A stretch of 64,000 bases of DNA from Eledone cirrhosa (GCA_964016885.1 OZ024740.1:204242929-204306928), one strand, 5' to 3'. Shown: positions 23,818-34,650, numbered from the stretch's first letter. The notes: a model not told the origin generated them from the sequence alone. Program-made: numbers and translations.

Positions 23818-24948
23818 ACTGGACAACACCCTCCAGTCACAGGTCACCAATCCGTGGCTGATGATACGCAAAAAGGCTCTGAAACTTCACCATTTGCGTA
23901 TATTTCTTGACGGTGGATAGGTAATGTCACCATTTATGAGGCACATCTTTCTGCAGCTCGTCTCTTTGACCGAACTGCAGTTGTGGGTCAGGCGAAGACC
24001 GAGACTGAGCGCCTGGCGTCTGGAATGTTGTCAGGTGCTCACAGCCCTCAACCAATCGGGCAATGCAGTCAGTGGAAATTCCACCTTAGCGTTTTTATAG
24101 AGGGTTAGTGGTGGCCATGTTCAACAACGATTTCGGGAGACTCTAAGTGTCGATGAGAACGAACTAACCAGTCAGTTCCAGAGGACGTTTGGTTTTGGCC
24201 TGTGGTTAATTTCCAGGAATACCCTGGCTTGGTATGCTACCGGAAGCACTGCTGGAGCCAGATAAACTTTACAGGCCCAGAAGTGCTGTTAGATGGACCT
24301 ATCCGAGATGCGGGCAGACCGACGAAACCATTCTACACGCACTCGCCCAGTGTCGGGACATCGCTGGCTTGTGAAGCTTTGTCAAACAACTATTTTTGCG
24401 TGTGAAACGGATCCGGCTATCAGCTGACTCCACCGCCATCTTATTTTGGCTGGCAAAGGCATATAGCTTTCCTCTGTCAGGTATCTGCAGAAATAGAAGC
24501 TGTGTGGTGAATGCGACTGGAAGGACTGAAGACAGGCACTTCCTCTTCGGCCAAGCCCTCATCAACTTTTTCCAAGTTCCACTTGGAAAGAAGGTGCGGT
24601 TGAGGGAGGGGGTATTGGCCTCCAGTACATTTGTTAAAAGGTGGGTGAATGAAGTGAGGATGTCTCGAGTAAATGGCCCTACTTTGAGCATGCGTCTGTA
24701 GACTGGAGAGTTCAGAGAAGAAAAGGACACCTTCCTCTGGTGATCTTGATGATTAAGGGGGCTTCGGATCTGTGGAGTTCCCAAACTACCCCTGAGTGGT
24801 TCACACTCCTATCGGGGAATTCTCTTGATATTTATTTATTGTTAATTGTTTTGTTTTCCTTGTTTTACACGTTTTATGTAAATCCTCAGTCCCTGCCCTT
24901 TTGTCCTGTATATTTCGGCCTTTGTGGCCAATAAAGAAATAATAATAC
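23818..24948 (+). pseudogene. 5'-truncated Tx1/L1-like LINE, ORF2 C-terminus
   Basis: Translated fragments on the plus strand follow the C-terminus of the LINEs at 50727-64000: a segment like PWLMMRRHAL (near 23855), LQLWVRRRPRLSAWRLEC (23975-24030), LTALNQSGNAVSGNSTLA, then GRTEDRHFLFGQALINFFQV (24518-24576) and RVNGPTLSMRL (24668-24701). Stops and frameshifts are many. The end 'ggccaataaagaaataataa' matches the 'aataaagaaatc(att)n' terminus of the right-hand copies. It is in the opposite orientation to those copies. Confidence 0.85.
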
Positions 24949-25052
24949 TATTATTATATATATATATTTTTTTTATTTCGTGTTGTTATTGCATTACCGA
25001 ACACAATTCTGTGTGCCACCAAAACGTATAGTGTCATTTTATTGTTATTATT

Positions 25053-25236
25053 TCTAGGCAGTATCGGTAGAGAGTCGGACGCCATGCTTTGACACATAGA
25101 GTTACGGCCCTTGCTATTCTGAGTTCAAATCCCGCCGAGGTTAACTTTGCCATTCATCCTTACGGGGGTCGATAAAATAAAGTACCAGTAATGCACTGGG
25201 GTAATTGCTGGCCTTGTGCCAATAGTAGAAACAATT
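25053..25236 (+). mobile_element. SINE family 1 (tandem pair, first)
   Basis: A tRNA-like head from 'aggcagtatcggtagagagt' with 'gagttcaaatcccgccgagg' as B box, then 'ggggtcgataaaataaagta', and the end 'gctggccttgtgccaatagt' 'agaaacaatta'. Confidence 0.9.
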
Positions 25237-25246
25237 ATTTCTAAAG

Positions 25247-25441
25247 GGCGATGGATTGGCAGTATCGGTAGAACGTCAGACGCCATGTTTTGCAGGATAG
25301 AGTTTTGGCCCCTTATGTTCTGAGTTCAAATCCCGCCGAGGTTAGCTTTGCCTTTCATCCTTATGGGGGTCGATAAAATAAAGTACCAGTAAAGCACTGG
25401 GGTAATTGTTGACCTTGTGCCAAAATTAGAAACAATTATTT
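25247..25441 (+). mobile_element. SINE family 1 (tandem pair, second)
   Basis: The same order as the preceding copy begins about 10 bp after its tail: 'ggcgatggattggcagtatc', B box, 'ggggtcgataaaataaagta', 'gaccttgtgccaaaattaga'. Confidence 0.9.
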
Positions 25442-25444
25442 CTA

Positions 25445-26150
25445 TTGAATTGAGAGTACTCTTCTTAATATGTGTGCAGTGCCTTGTAGTGATATTTTCT
25501 GTATGCTGTATATATTTGTTAGTCCTGGGGTTTTGGTTAGGTATATGTCTTTTGTTTTATCATTCCTAGAGTACCTATTATTATAGGGATTGTTTCTGTT
25601 TTCATCATCCGCATTCGTGTTATTCCTACCTTCAGATCTTTATATTTGAATAATTTCTCAATTTCCTTGATGGATATATTGTCATTGATGGAGATAAATA
25701 TATCAACTAGAAGACATATATTTCTTTGTGGTCTTTGACTATAATATCTCGTCGGTTGGTTTTGCTATCCCTCTCTGTATGTATTGGTATATGTCAGAGT
25801 ATGGTTGCTTTGTCATTCTCTGACACCTTTTCTTGTGTATGTTTCTACCATCATTTTTATGTTGGTATTTCGTAGTGTTGGCATACATTCCAATGAATGT
25901 AAATCTATCATGGCTGTGGATATATTCTATTCTTTTTTTTTTTTTTGGCTAAGAGTGGACAGCGAGAGATAATGTGGTTACTTTTTTCTTCCCTATCACC
26001 GCATATTCTGCAGTTATTGTGTTGATTCATTATGTACTTTTAGAAGTTGATCTTGTGATGCAATTAGATATCCTTCGGTCTCAGCTTTTAGTAGAGTGAT
26101 CCTTTACCAGTTTTATGAATTTTACTTGTCCACACCTCCCTTTTCAGTTT
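25445..26150 (-). pseudogene. RLE-type LINE 3' fragment
   Basis: In broken minus-strand frames one reads a knuckle of the form CRICGDREEKS...HIISRC near 25960-26010, then NRRDIIVKDHKEIYVFLVDI (about 25690-25750), KEIEKLFKYKDLKVGITRMR and IPIIIGTLGMIKQKT (25540-25600). This matches the endonuclease region of the element at 14803-18227 and of 6240-6950. Heavily mutated. Confidence 0.6.
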
Positions 26151-26207
26151 TTTCGGGCATTGACCATGTAGAGATTTTTTGTCATCATTTTAGCATAGCA
26201 TTCTACT

Positions 26208-26395
26208 TGAATTGGTAGTATCGATAGAACGTCGGAGAACATGCTTTGCAGCATATTGTTACTGAAGTTAGCTTTGCTTTTCATCCTTACGGGGTTGATG
26301 AAATAAAATACCAGTAATGTACTGGAGTCGATTTTATCGACTTTCCCATCCCCTTCAAATTCCTGGACTTGTGCCTAAAGTAGAAATCATTATTA
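26208..26395 (+). mobile_element. SINE family 1 (triple array, first)
   Basis: 'gaattggtagtatcgatag' head with a damaged B box, then 'ggggttgatgaaataaaata', 'tggacttgtgcctaaagtag' and tail AGAAATCATTATTATTATT. Confidence 0.85.
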
Positions 26396-26407
26396 TTATT
26401 ACTATTG

Positions 26408-26640
26408 CTGTTGGAGGGCGGTGGATTGGCAGTATCAGTAGAGGATCGGACGCCATGCTTTGCAGCATAGAGTTACGGTTCTTTATGATTTGAGTTCAAA
26501 TCCTGCCGAGGTTAACTTTGCCTTTCATGCTTATGGGGTCGATAAAATAAAGTACCAGTTACGCACTGGGGTCGATTTAATCGACTTTCCCTTCCCCCCA
26601 AATTACTGGTCTTGTGCCTATATAAGAAACCATTATTACT
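26408..26640 (+). mobile_element. SINE family 1 (triple array, second)
   Basis: Full head 'gcggtggattggcagtatca', B box 'gagttcaaatcctgccgagg', the 'cactggggtcgatttaatcg' insert and tail 'aagaaaccattattac'. Confidence 0.9.
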
Positions 26641-26650
26641 ATTGCTGTGA

Positions 26651-26895
26651 CAGGGCGGTGGATTGGCAGTATCGGTAGAGGGTCGGACGCCATGCTTTCC
26701 AGCATAGTTACGTCCCTTTACGATCTGAGTTCAAATCCCGCCGAGGTTGACTTTGCCTTTCATCCTTACGGGGTCGATAAAATAAAGTACCAGTAATGCA
26801 CTGGGTAATTGCTGGCCTTGTGCCTGAAGTAGAAACAATTATTACTATTGCTGTTGTTGTTATTGTTATTATTGTTGTTATTATTATTATCTTTC
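26651..26895 (+). mobile_element. SINE family 1 (triple array, third) with (TTA)n tail
   Basis: Full head, B box 'gagttcaaatcccgccgagg' and end 'gctggccttgtgcctgaagt' lead into a TTG/TTA-rich tail (26850-26891) that also serves as the polypyrimidine-like stretch before SRCR exon 4. Confidence 0.9.
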
Positions 26896-26897
26896 AG

Positions 26898-27049
26898 CAC
26901 TGGTTCTACAATTTCAACAATGCAGGTGGAACTGACTAAAAAAGAATTGTGTATTGATTATATCGAGACAGATAATGACGCCTGGTTCATCCACCGCAAA
27001 CAATGCCAATACGGATATGCAGCTATTCCGCGTATTAAATGTGTAAATG
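26898..27049 (+). CDS. SRCR exon 4: domain 2, second half (divergent)
   Basis: A 152-nt exon, acceptor CTTTCAG, donor GTAAAT, phase 2 in and 1 out. It encodes STISTMQVELTKKELCIDYI, then HRKQCQYGYAAIPRIKCVN. Three cysteines remain, so domain 2 has four in all. The acceptor lies directly after a (TTA)n tract at the end of a SINE array (26208-26845). Confidence 0.82.
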
Positions 27050-27087
27050 GTAAATAATGATTTAAAACTAAATATGAATGTTTGTGA

Positions 27088-27400
27088 AGGCGCGTAGCTT
27101 AGTTCTTGGGGTGTTCGGATAACAATCGTAAGGTCGTGAGTTCAGTTCACGGTGGCGCATTTTGTCCTTCATTGAGCAAGGTACTTTATTTCACTTAGCT
27201 GGAAAAAGAGGTTGTATCTGTAATTCAAAGAGTCAGCCTTGCCATGCATTGTGTGAAGCTGAATCTCCCTGAGAATTACATTAATGGCACATGTGTCTGT
27301 GGAATGCTCAACCACTGGTACATTAATTTCACGAGCATGCCACTCTGTTGGTCGAATGACTGGAACACACGTCGGAACCGACGGAAATCCACCAACATGA
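27088..27400 (+). mobile_element. SINE family 2 copy
   Basis: A tRNA-like head 'gcgcgtagcttagttcttgg' with 'cgtgagttcagttcacggtg' as the B-box region leads to a conserved body: 'tgagaattacattaatggca', 'gtctgtggaatgctcaacca', 'tcggaaccgacggaaatcc'. An inverted relative lies at 48370-48645. Confidence 0.75.
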
Positions 27401-27413
27401 ATAAATGTTTGTC

Positions 27414-27640
27414 TCCACCCATGAGGCTCATCAGGCCGTTAATTGACTGAGAGTACAAGACTCCCCATGGACAGGACGCCAGTCCATCGCAGGGTTAAAC
27501 CCCCAGCTATTACTGGTACTCAGTTTTAGTTGAGTATACTGGAGCGACGTGAAATGAAGTGTTTTGCTTAAGAACACAACACACAACCCAGTCCAGGAAT
27601 CGAACCCACAACATTATGATCCTAAGTCCAACACCTATAC
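27414..27640 (-). mobile_element. SINE family 3 copy
   Basis: Inverted: 'catgaggctcatcaggccgt', 'ccagtccatcgcagggttaa', 'acgtgaaatgaagtgttttg' and the B box inverted as 'ggaatcgaacccacaac'. It corresponds to the plus-strand copy at 43207-43475. Confidence 0.8.
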
Positions 27641-28140
27641 AACAAAACAATATAAATGCTTTTAAAAAAAGAAAGTTAAGTTTCTTTCTCGAGTGTATTA
27701 CAAAACTGTTGGGGCCATACAAATTAATTACAGGCACTTATGTAAAGAATATGATATTCTTTTAATCTTTTATGTTTTTACTAGTTTAACTAAGACCTTG
27801 GTGAGGTACTATCGTAAAGAGTTTGGTTAATCATATCGGCCTCAGTACTATTTTCCAGGTCTGATATTTATTTTATCAATTTTATTTTATTTTTTGTAGA
27901 ACCGCTAAATGTGTGTATGTGAGTGAATAGAGAGAGGGAGGAGAGGGAGTGGGTGTCAACAACAAACAAAGAGCGCTCAAAGCTAATATTTATTTACATA
28001 CGGTATCACATTTGCTTTTCAAATTCTTATCCAGAAGACTATCTCCAGATCCCGTTTATCTCACCTGCTATCGCTTGCATTTCTGCACTCTTTTTTAGTT
28101 CATGAAACCATTGGATGCAGATGTTATAATATCGTGCATA
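27641..28140. other. intron sequence, nothing recognised
   Basis: No conserved frame, repeat or RNA identified. Confidence 0.4.
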
Positions 28141-28145
28141 AAAGG

Positions 28146-28380
28146 GATAAAGGGTCCCTTCGGTCACGAATGACCATGGGATTTGCACCTAGAAAGTTCC
28201 CCAAGTCCGGGAAAGGTTGTTTGTGGAATACCAGCAATCACTCATGCATACCAGCCTTCCCTATCCACTTCACCAATGTTATCCAAGGAAAAGGCAAAGG
28301 CTTGACACCAGTGACGTCGCAACTTGTACTCTCAGCCGCTTCACGCCATGAAATGAGCCTTCTGACTTAAGACAGACTTT
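28146..28380 (+). mobile_element. SINE family 4 fragment
   Basis: The body is 'cccttcggtcacgaatgacc', 'tttgcacctagaaagttccc', 'aatgttatccaaggaaaagg', 'cttgacaccagtgacgtcgc' and ends 'agacagactttagac'. A headed, related copy lies at 43765-44015. A (CA)n tract of about 80 bp follows. Confidence 0.7.
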
Positions 28381-28384
28381 AGAC

Positions 28385-28388
<4 letters not shown>

Positions 28389-28452
<64 letters not shown>

Positions 28453-28470
28453 CACACAACACACACACAC
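28389..28470. repeat. (CA)n microsatellite
   Basis: Nearly pure CA dinucleotides. Confidence 0.95.
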
Positions 28471-28917
28471 ATGAGGCTTGTTTGCATCATTGCAAACGAA
28501 TCAAATATTATTATTAGTATTCGAAAAACTCAGATTATTGTATTCAGTCATGTTGAGAGAATTTTTTTTTTTTTTTATGTGGCAAAGTCGGCCATTTATC
28601 GCTCGTATACAGGAAACTGACTGGCCAGTTTGCTGATATGCAAATCTGGCTGATCAGTGGATCTGCTAATATGCAGATCTGACTGATCAGCCAGTCTGTT
28701 AATATGCAAATCAGGCCGATCAGTTAGTAAGTAAACAGTGAACTGTACTGATGAAGGGTAATACCCAGAAACATTAGTGTCTGCAGTTCTGTTTACATGC
28801 CAACACAAGAGCAAGAATGAGGGGCTCATTCTACTGACATGGCTTTAAAAATGTGGCGTGTTTGCATAATTGCAAACGATTCGAATATTATTATTAATAT
28901 TCGAAAAACTCAGATTA
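28471..28917 (+). repeat. hammerhead-containing unit bounded by 67-bp direct repeats
   Basis: Direct repeats at 28471-28537 and 28851-28917 share 'ttgcaaacga', 'attattatta' and 'ttcgaaaaactcagatta'; their spacing is 380 bp. The unit carries a hammerhead ribozyme (28740-28789) and repeated motifs 'gatatgcaaatctggctgat' (28630-28720). A partial relative is at 30829-30955. The layout resembles small non-coding hammerhead retroelements (retrozyme type). That comparison is inference. Confidence 0.65.
28731..28796 (+). ncRNA. hammerhead ribozyme (type I), extended stem I
   Basis: Stem I GAACTGTA (28740-28747) pairs with TGCAGTTC (28782-28789) with one G-U pair. After a two-base bulge it extends through GTAAACA/TGTTTAC (28731-28737 with 28790-28796). 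The core has CTGATGA (28748-28754), stem II GGGT-AAT-ACCC, GAAA (28768-28771), stem III ACA/TGT with loop TTAG, and cleavage site GUC at 28781. Every core nucleotide of the canonical motif is present. Confidence 0.93.
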
Positions 28918-28921
28918 CATT

Positions 28922-28959
<38 letters not shown>

Positions 28960-29079
28960 GGAAACTTTAAAGACTTTTTATGTACAAACTCTGTCCTCCT
29001 CACCCTCCTCACCACTCATGACATAGCTCCTGTAAACAACTCTAGCTAACATCTGCAAAAGTACTTTGATGCTCTAGCT

Positions 29080-29672
29080 CAGAGGTTTTCAAAGCGGGCG
29101 CTACCACCCTCACCCCCCGGGGGCGTTGAGAAGATCCAGCGGGTGCTGGGGCCTAAAGGGGCGGAGAGAGATGATATAATAGTATATTAAATATTAAATG
29201 ATATATATTACATATAGATATAGTAAAATAGTGAAGGAGCGTGGCTGAGTGATTAGAGAATTAGATTCGCAATCGTGCGGTTGTGAGTTCCATTCCCGGA
29301 TCGAGCGATGCGTTATGTCCTTCGGCAAAAAACTTTATTTCACGTTTCCCCTTCTACCTTAAGGAGCAACGATAGAGAGTATCAGCAATCGGAAAGACCA
29401 ATGGAAACATTGTTTCCTCGGTCCTATTTGACGAAAGTCGATCGTAAAATAATAAAATATATATTTATTTATACATAGTATATATTATATTATTTATTAT
29501 ATATAAATTAACGTTTTTATTTGTTATATATCATTTACAATTTGCGTGTAGGCGGATTTCTTTGGAAATAGGGTTGGAGGCGCTGAGGGCATTACGTGGC
29601 ATTGAGGGGGACGATGGCGTGAGGGGGGGGGGGGTGATGGTGGCAATGACCCAAAAAGTTTGAGAACCTCTG
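29080..29672. mobile_element. hAT-like non-autonomous element with perfect 8-bp TSD
   Basis: Ends CAGAGGTTTTCAAA and (inverted) CAGAGGTTCTCAAA match at 13 of 14 bases. Both sides carry the 8-bp duplication CTCTAGCT (29072-29079 and 29673-29680), the hallmark of hAT transposition. There is no transposase. A family 5 SINE (29229-29445) is nested inside. Confidence 0.92.
29229..29445 (+). mobile_element. SINE family 5, tRNA-headed, nested in the hAT element
   Basis: The head 'gagcgtggctgagtgattag' has an A-box-like segment, and 'ggttgtgagttccattcccg' is the B-box region. The body is 'ttcggcaaaaaactttattt', 'agtatcagcaatcggaaaga' and 'ccaatggaaacattgtttcc'. Confidence 0.8.
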
Positions 29673-30236
29673 CTCTAGCTAGACATGCAGCAGAAGTGGA
29701 ACTATTTATAAACGTCTCCAAAACTAAATATATCTCAACAGATAAGAATAACCAGCCTCTACAATATATGATAAACCCATCAACACATTTCAGAATTTTT
29801 CTATCTAGACCAGAAAATGTTAAGCACTAATGATAGCTCTGTTGTAGTTCATCACAGAATAGGATTAAGCTGGGTAGCTTTAAAGAAAAATAAGGAAGTT
29901 TTAACCTTAAAACGGATCCTACTTTATATCAAATGTAAAATCTACAACTCGTATGCTGTACCGTTCGTCCTTTATGGTCTTGAATGAGTGAACTCTACCT
30001 CATCTACGATTAGTAAAATTGAGATCTTTCCAAACCATATTTCGAGGTTCGTGACAAATAACAGGCTTACTTGACCATATAAAAATTGAGAATCTGCTAA
30101 AACTTGCGAAACTAGTTCCTATAATGTGCATCATCGAAAATAAAGTCCTGAAGCTTTTTGGTCACGCAAAGCGTTCATAAAAATGTTAATAAATACAACA
30201 TAACGGTTTATCAATGTAACATTTTTTTTTCTTTAG

Positions 30237-30372
30237 AGATCTACAGAATGGTTGGAGGGGGTAATGATGACGGTCGCCTGGAGGTCAATATTAATGGACA
30301 ATGGGGTAACCTATGCAGTGGTATATGGAACAACTCTGGTGCAAAGTTAGCCTGCAATGCTCTTGGATTTCA
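30237..30372 (+). CDS. SRCR exon 5: domain 3, first half
   Basis: A 136-nt exon, acceptor TTTCTTTAG, donor GTAAGT, phase 1 in and 2 out. It encodes YRMVGGGNDDGRLEVNINGQ, WGNLCSGIW and AKLACNALGFQ. This is the classical SRCR start (VGG...GRLEV...GQWGNLC) with both expected cysteines. Confidence 0.94.
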
Positions 30373-30806
<434 letters not shown>

Positions 30807-30828
30807 AACAGCCTCTTTTGTAAGCCAT

Positions 30829-30947
30829 GTCAGTAGAATGAGCCCCTCAGTTCCGTTTGCATGCCAACACAAGAGCAAGAATGAAGGGTTCATTCTACTG
30901 ACATGGGTTATAAAAGAGGCTGTTTGCATAATTGCAAACGAATCGAA

Positions 30948-30955
<8 letters not shown>
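30829..30955. repeat. partial relative of the 28471-28917 unit
   Basis: It shares 'gccaacacaagagcaagaat', 'tcattctactgacatgg' and 'tttgcataattgcaaacga' with 28797-28890. The arms 'gtcagtagaatgagccc' and 'gggttcattctactgac' form an inverted repeat. The ribozyme part is missing here. Confidence 0.75.
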
Positions 30956-30999
<44 letters not shown>

Positions 31000-31039
31000 T
31001 TCAAAATATTAACAAAATAGATATTCTTGTGATCAATTA

Positions 31040-31106
31040 TATTTTATTATACATATTTCAGAGGTACTGAGTTAAGTTCAACAGTACGTCCTCATCAGAT
31101 AAAATA
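31040..31106 (-). ncRNA. hammerhead ribozyme (type I), left arm
   Basis: On the minus strand: TATTTTAT, CTGATGA, stem II (GGA plus GTACTG pairing CAGTAC plus TCT around a C-C mismatch), GAAA, ATATGTAT (self-pairing stem III), A, and ATAAAATA. The 8-bp stem I is perfect. Confidence 0.88.
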
Positions 31107-33251
31107 AGATGATGCATGACATGCCCTGACATAGTAGATAGTAGATGGTTAAGATTCAGTCATGGTAGTGATTAACATATGACAAAACTCAATATTTATA
31201 CCCTAATATTGAGAACATGAGAAAAATATATAATACAAACAATAGAGAGGGTGCGTGTAATACAGCTTAAAAAATACATGGCATCAATATAACAGTTAAA
31301 AAAATTTTTTTTAAACTACTGAAGAAAGAGGAAGGAAAGAAAAGTATAGAGGAAGAAACAGCTGATGTGATAATATATTTAGTAGGTGGCTCGAAAAACA
31401 GATGAAAGATGATTAAAGAGAGAGAGAGACAAAGGGGAGTAATTTATGTTCAAGTTTATAGATAATTACCCATATATGCAATATATATATCCAAATTTAT
31501 TTATTTAGTTGGCCGTTAATATTCAAAATATTTAATTGAAGTTATTTCAGAGTAATGAGTAATATTTTAGGTTTTAAAAGTTAATAGGTATTTGTATTAA
31601 TATTTTAATTATACTATCAAGTTTAATTTCTAAAATTCAAATTTTATGAAAACAAATTTAAAGCATTTACGAAACACGAGAAAGAAAATATATAATGCTT
31701 GTATACTCTCACGAAGGTAATCTTTACCAAAATTATTTATAATATTGACAACAGTTTATATAATATAGTTTATAAAATAAATATAGTTATAATTATTAAA
31801 GACTTTATGGTTAAATAGTTTGAATGCCTAAAGGATCAACCGGCCTTATAACTAAACTTAAAGAAGTTTGAATTTTTTATTATATATATGTGTTAATCAA
31901 AAAATATACAAGGATTTTAATGTCTAAAGACTTAAGTTGATACCTTTCCAATATATATAATATAATACAATAATATAATATAGTAAATAAGTTACTGAAA
32001 ATATTGTTAAAAAATATATATAGTTAAAATATATTGTTAAAAAATATTGTTAAAAAATTAATGTTTTATACCAATTATTTTCATTTAGTTGATGTATACT
32101 ATAAACATATAAGTCAAAACTACATGAGTCCTAATGATAGGGGCTAGATACTATAAAGACAAAAAATAAAAATAATGAATTTTTTGCGAAACTTAAAAAT
32201 GCCCAATATTAAAAATATATTATAAATGTAATAGGGTTTTAATATATAGTAGACAAAAGATACGTCTAAAATATTTTAGCTAATGCGATAGAAAGAGGAG
32301 CTAAATATTTGAAAAAGCCGAAGGTAATCTAAATTTAATTAAAATAAATTAAATTAAATTAAATTATATTATATTAAGTAAAAATTATTATATAAATTCG
32401 AAGACTTATAACAATATAGAGTCATTTGAGTATCTAAATTATTTATAAATGTAACTACGAGTATGTTATTTCACTAGATAAACATATTTGTACAACTATA
32501 TAGAGATATTATTATAGGTATTAATGAAATGGTATACATTTAATAAATAAATAATTATTAGTAATGCTATAATTGTAATTTTACCTCCAGTTCAGTGGAG
32601 AGAGAGAGACCAATATTTGTCGACTATTATGGTTTGTTATATTTATACCTAGATATATATAAAAAATAAATAAATGCAAATTTAACTTTCTGAATCCCCA
32701 AAACATATTCAAAATGAGTAAAATATGCAAACGCATGAATTATTATAATCGGTTCAATTATAATCGGTAAATTTACAAGTTAAATATCCAAATTATATAT
32801 TTAAAATAGAGACAGATAAATACAGAGCTGAATCAAAATTATAAATATCTAAAAAAAAAAAAAACCTAAGGTGTGCATATTTATCAAGTAAACAAGTTAT
32901 CAAAAGAGTATCCTTCATTCTAACATTAATTCTAACATTAATTCTAACATTAATTCTATCATAAATGATTAGAAGATAAAGTATTATTAAAGTTTTATGA
33001 CATCAGCTGTTTCTTCCTCTATACTTTTCTTTCCTTCCTCTTTCTTCAGTAGTTTTTTTTAAATTTTAACTGTTATATTGATGCCATGTATTTTTTAAGC
33101 TGTATTACACGCACCCTCTCTATTGTTTGTATTATATATTTTTCTCATATTCTCAATATTAGGGTATAAATATTGAGTTTTTTCATATGTTAATCACTAC
33201 CATGACTGAATCTTAACCATCTACTATGTCAGGGTCTGTCATGCATCATCT

Positions 33252-33318
33252 TATTTTATCTGATGAGGACGTACTGTTGAACTTAACTCAGTACCTCTGA
33301 AATATGTATAATAAAATA
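33252..33318 (+). ncRNA. hammerhead ribozyme (type I), right arm
   Basis: The same motif as 31040-31106 on the opposite strand: TATTTTAT (33252-33259), CTGATGA, GTACTG/CAGTAC stem II, GAAA (33299-33302), TATGTAT, predicted cleavage after A33310, ATAAAATA (33311-33318). Confidence 0.88.
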
Positions 33319-33362
33319 TAATTGATCACAAGAATATCTATTTTGTTAATATTTTGAATTAA

Positions 33363-33445
33363 TATTAATAACTCTGGAAAACCATTACTGTTGAGTGCTT
33401 CCAATCTATTGTAAAACTCATTCTTTGATGTATTCATTTAAATTT

Positions 33446-33498
<53 letters not shown>

Positions 33499-34215
33499 TA
33501 AAGAAAATGCGTAGATCGGTGTAGATGTTAAAAAGCGCTTTATTAACAAAGCTGTGATACATATTTCAATGGCGATCGTAGCTACGTGATTGATCAATCA
33601 TACGAGTCACGTGATATCAACAGACAGCATCTTATATAGTAAGGTTACGTTTCCAAGGCAATCCAATCTAAAGACAAGGGAACGGAGAGGATTAATGTTT
33701 TCATAGCCGAAGTCCGTTCCGTTGTGAACAGATTTGCACAAACGGAGAGTTGGGGGACTGGCTGACCATCCGCCTATCACCAACTCCCTGTCAGTAGCTA
33801 GTGCCACAGATACTTGCTATCTCACATATCAAGCCTCCTCCACCACAACCGGTGAGATACTACGGTCACAGAGTTCAATTCATCCTAAGATGTTTTAGTG
33901 TACTGCGAGGCTCTCGCCCAGCATACACCAACACCAGTAAGCTAATAATCCTGTGGTGGCATGCATGCATCTCCCCACCTACTACCACTATTTTATGGTG
34001 GGACAACTCATGTCATCACGTTGGCCGCAAAAACTTATATTGTTGAGTGAATTATTGTTTAACTCCCCATCACAAAAGTGGATAGATAAATTAATACTAG
34101 GGTCTAGAAATTAGAATTCCACATTGTAAATCAAAAAAATTAAAACTTCAGAATTAACATTTAAAAATAAATAAAAATAAATTTTAAAAAATTAAAAAAT
34201 AACTGGAAAAATGTA
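33363..34215. other. intron sequence with (AT)n; nothing recognised
   Basis: An AT tract lies at 33450-33495. Short frames around 33607-34046 show no motif I recognise. Confidence 0.4.
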
Positions 34216-34650
34216 TAAATTAGTGTTAGAAATTAGGCCAACGAGGTCATAAAGCATGGCTTGGATGCTGCAGGCTTCCCCTCCCAGCTCGAGGCGGTGA
34301 GGCTGGACCGAGGGTACAGCAAAACGCCAGACGGTATGACCATCTTCCCGTTTCGCGGTGGCAAACGTCTAGGATGCAGTCTGCGAATAACCCAGGTTCT
34401 GCAGCACTTCGGGCTGAGGAGGGCAAACTCTCCAAGTACCGGCGACTCTCGGACAGGCTTGCGGTCGTACCCCTAGCAGTGGAGACTTCTAGTGTCCTTC
34501 ACTCTAGAGCTACTTCCCTACTTACCAACATAGGCGCTGAGCTGGCTAGCCGCAGGTGTGAGCCTCGCGAGATGGAATTGCTCTTCCAAAGCATCTCCCT
34601 TACCATTCTCCGGGGAAATGCCTTCTTCATTCTGTCCGTTAAGGTGTGAT
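34216..34650 (+). pseudogene. LINE ORF2 C-terminal fragment, same family as 1995-2880
   Basis: Broken frames read LDAAGFPSQLEAVRLDRGYS, KTPDGMTIFPFRGGKRLG and, in another frame, MQSANNPGSAALRAEEGKLS, LAVVPLAVETSSV and RRCEPREMELLFQSISLTIL. The order and truncation are the same as at 1995-2880, where the equivalent blocks lie on the minus strand. Confidence 0.7.

Larger units (their letters stand above)
28985..30135 (+). pseudogene. LINE ORF2 C-terminal fragment, split by a hAT-like MITE
   Basis: Frames before (28985-29079) and after (29673-30135) the insertion join in sense. Segments resemble VSKTKYISTD, SWVALKKNKEVLTLKRILLY, KCKIYNSYAVPFVLYGLE and STISKIEIFPNHISRFVTNN. This reads like the end of an RTE- or jockey-like LINE polymerase. 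Stops at several points inactivate it. Confidence 0.65.
30998..33362. mobile_element. inverted-repeat element with two hammerheads (PLE-derived, non-coding)
   Basis: Left arm about 30998-31372 and right arm about 32998-33362 are inverted and nearly identical. They share 'cagctgatgtgataata' / 'tgacatcagctgtttcttcc', the (A/T)-rich body and the terminal hammerhead. The 1.6-kb centre is extremely AT-rich and contains no protein-like frame. The architecture equals the 9829-12962 element without the GIY-YIG ORF, so I infer a degenerate or non-autonomous Penelope relative. Confidence 0.75.

Noticed and set aside
23850..23890. CTGATGATACGC...GAAAC as a hammerhead
   Set aside because: It lies in the coding text of the truncated LINE (the WLMMRRHAL block) and has no stem I pairing.
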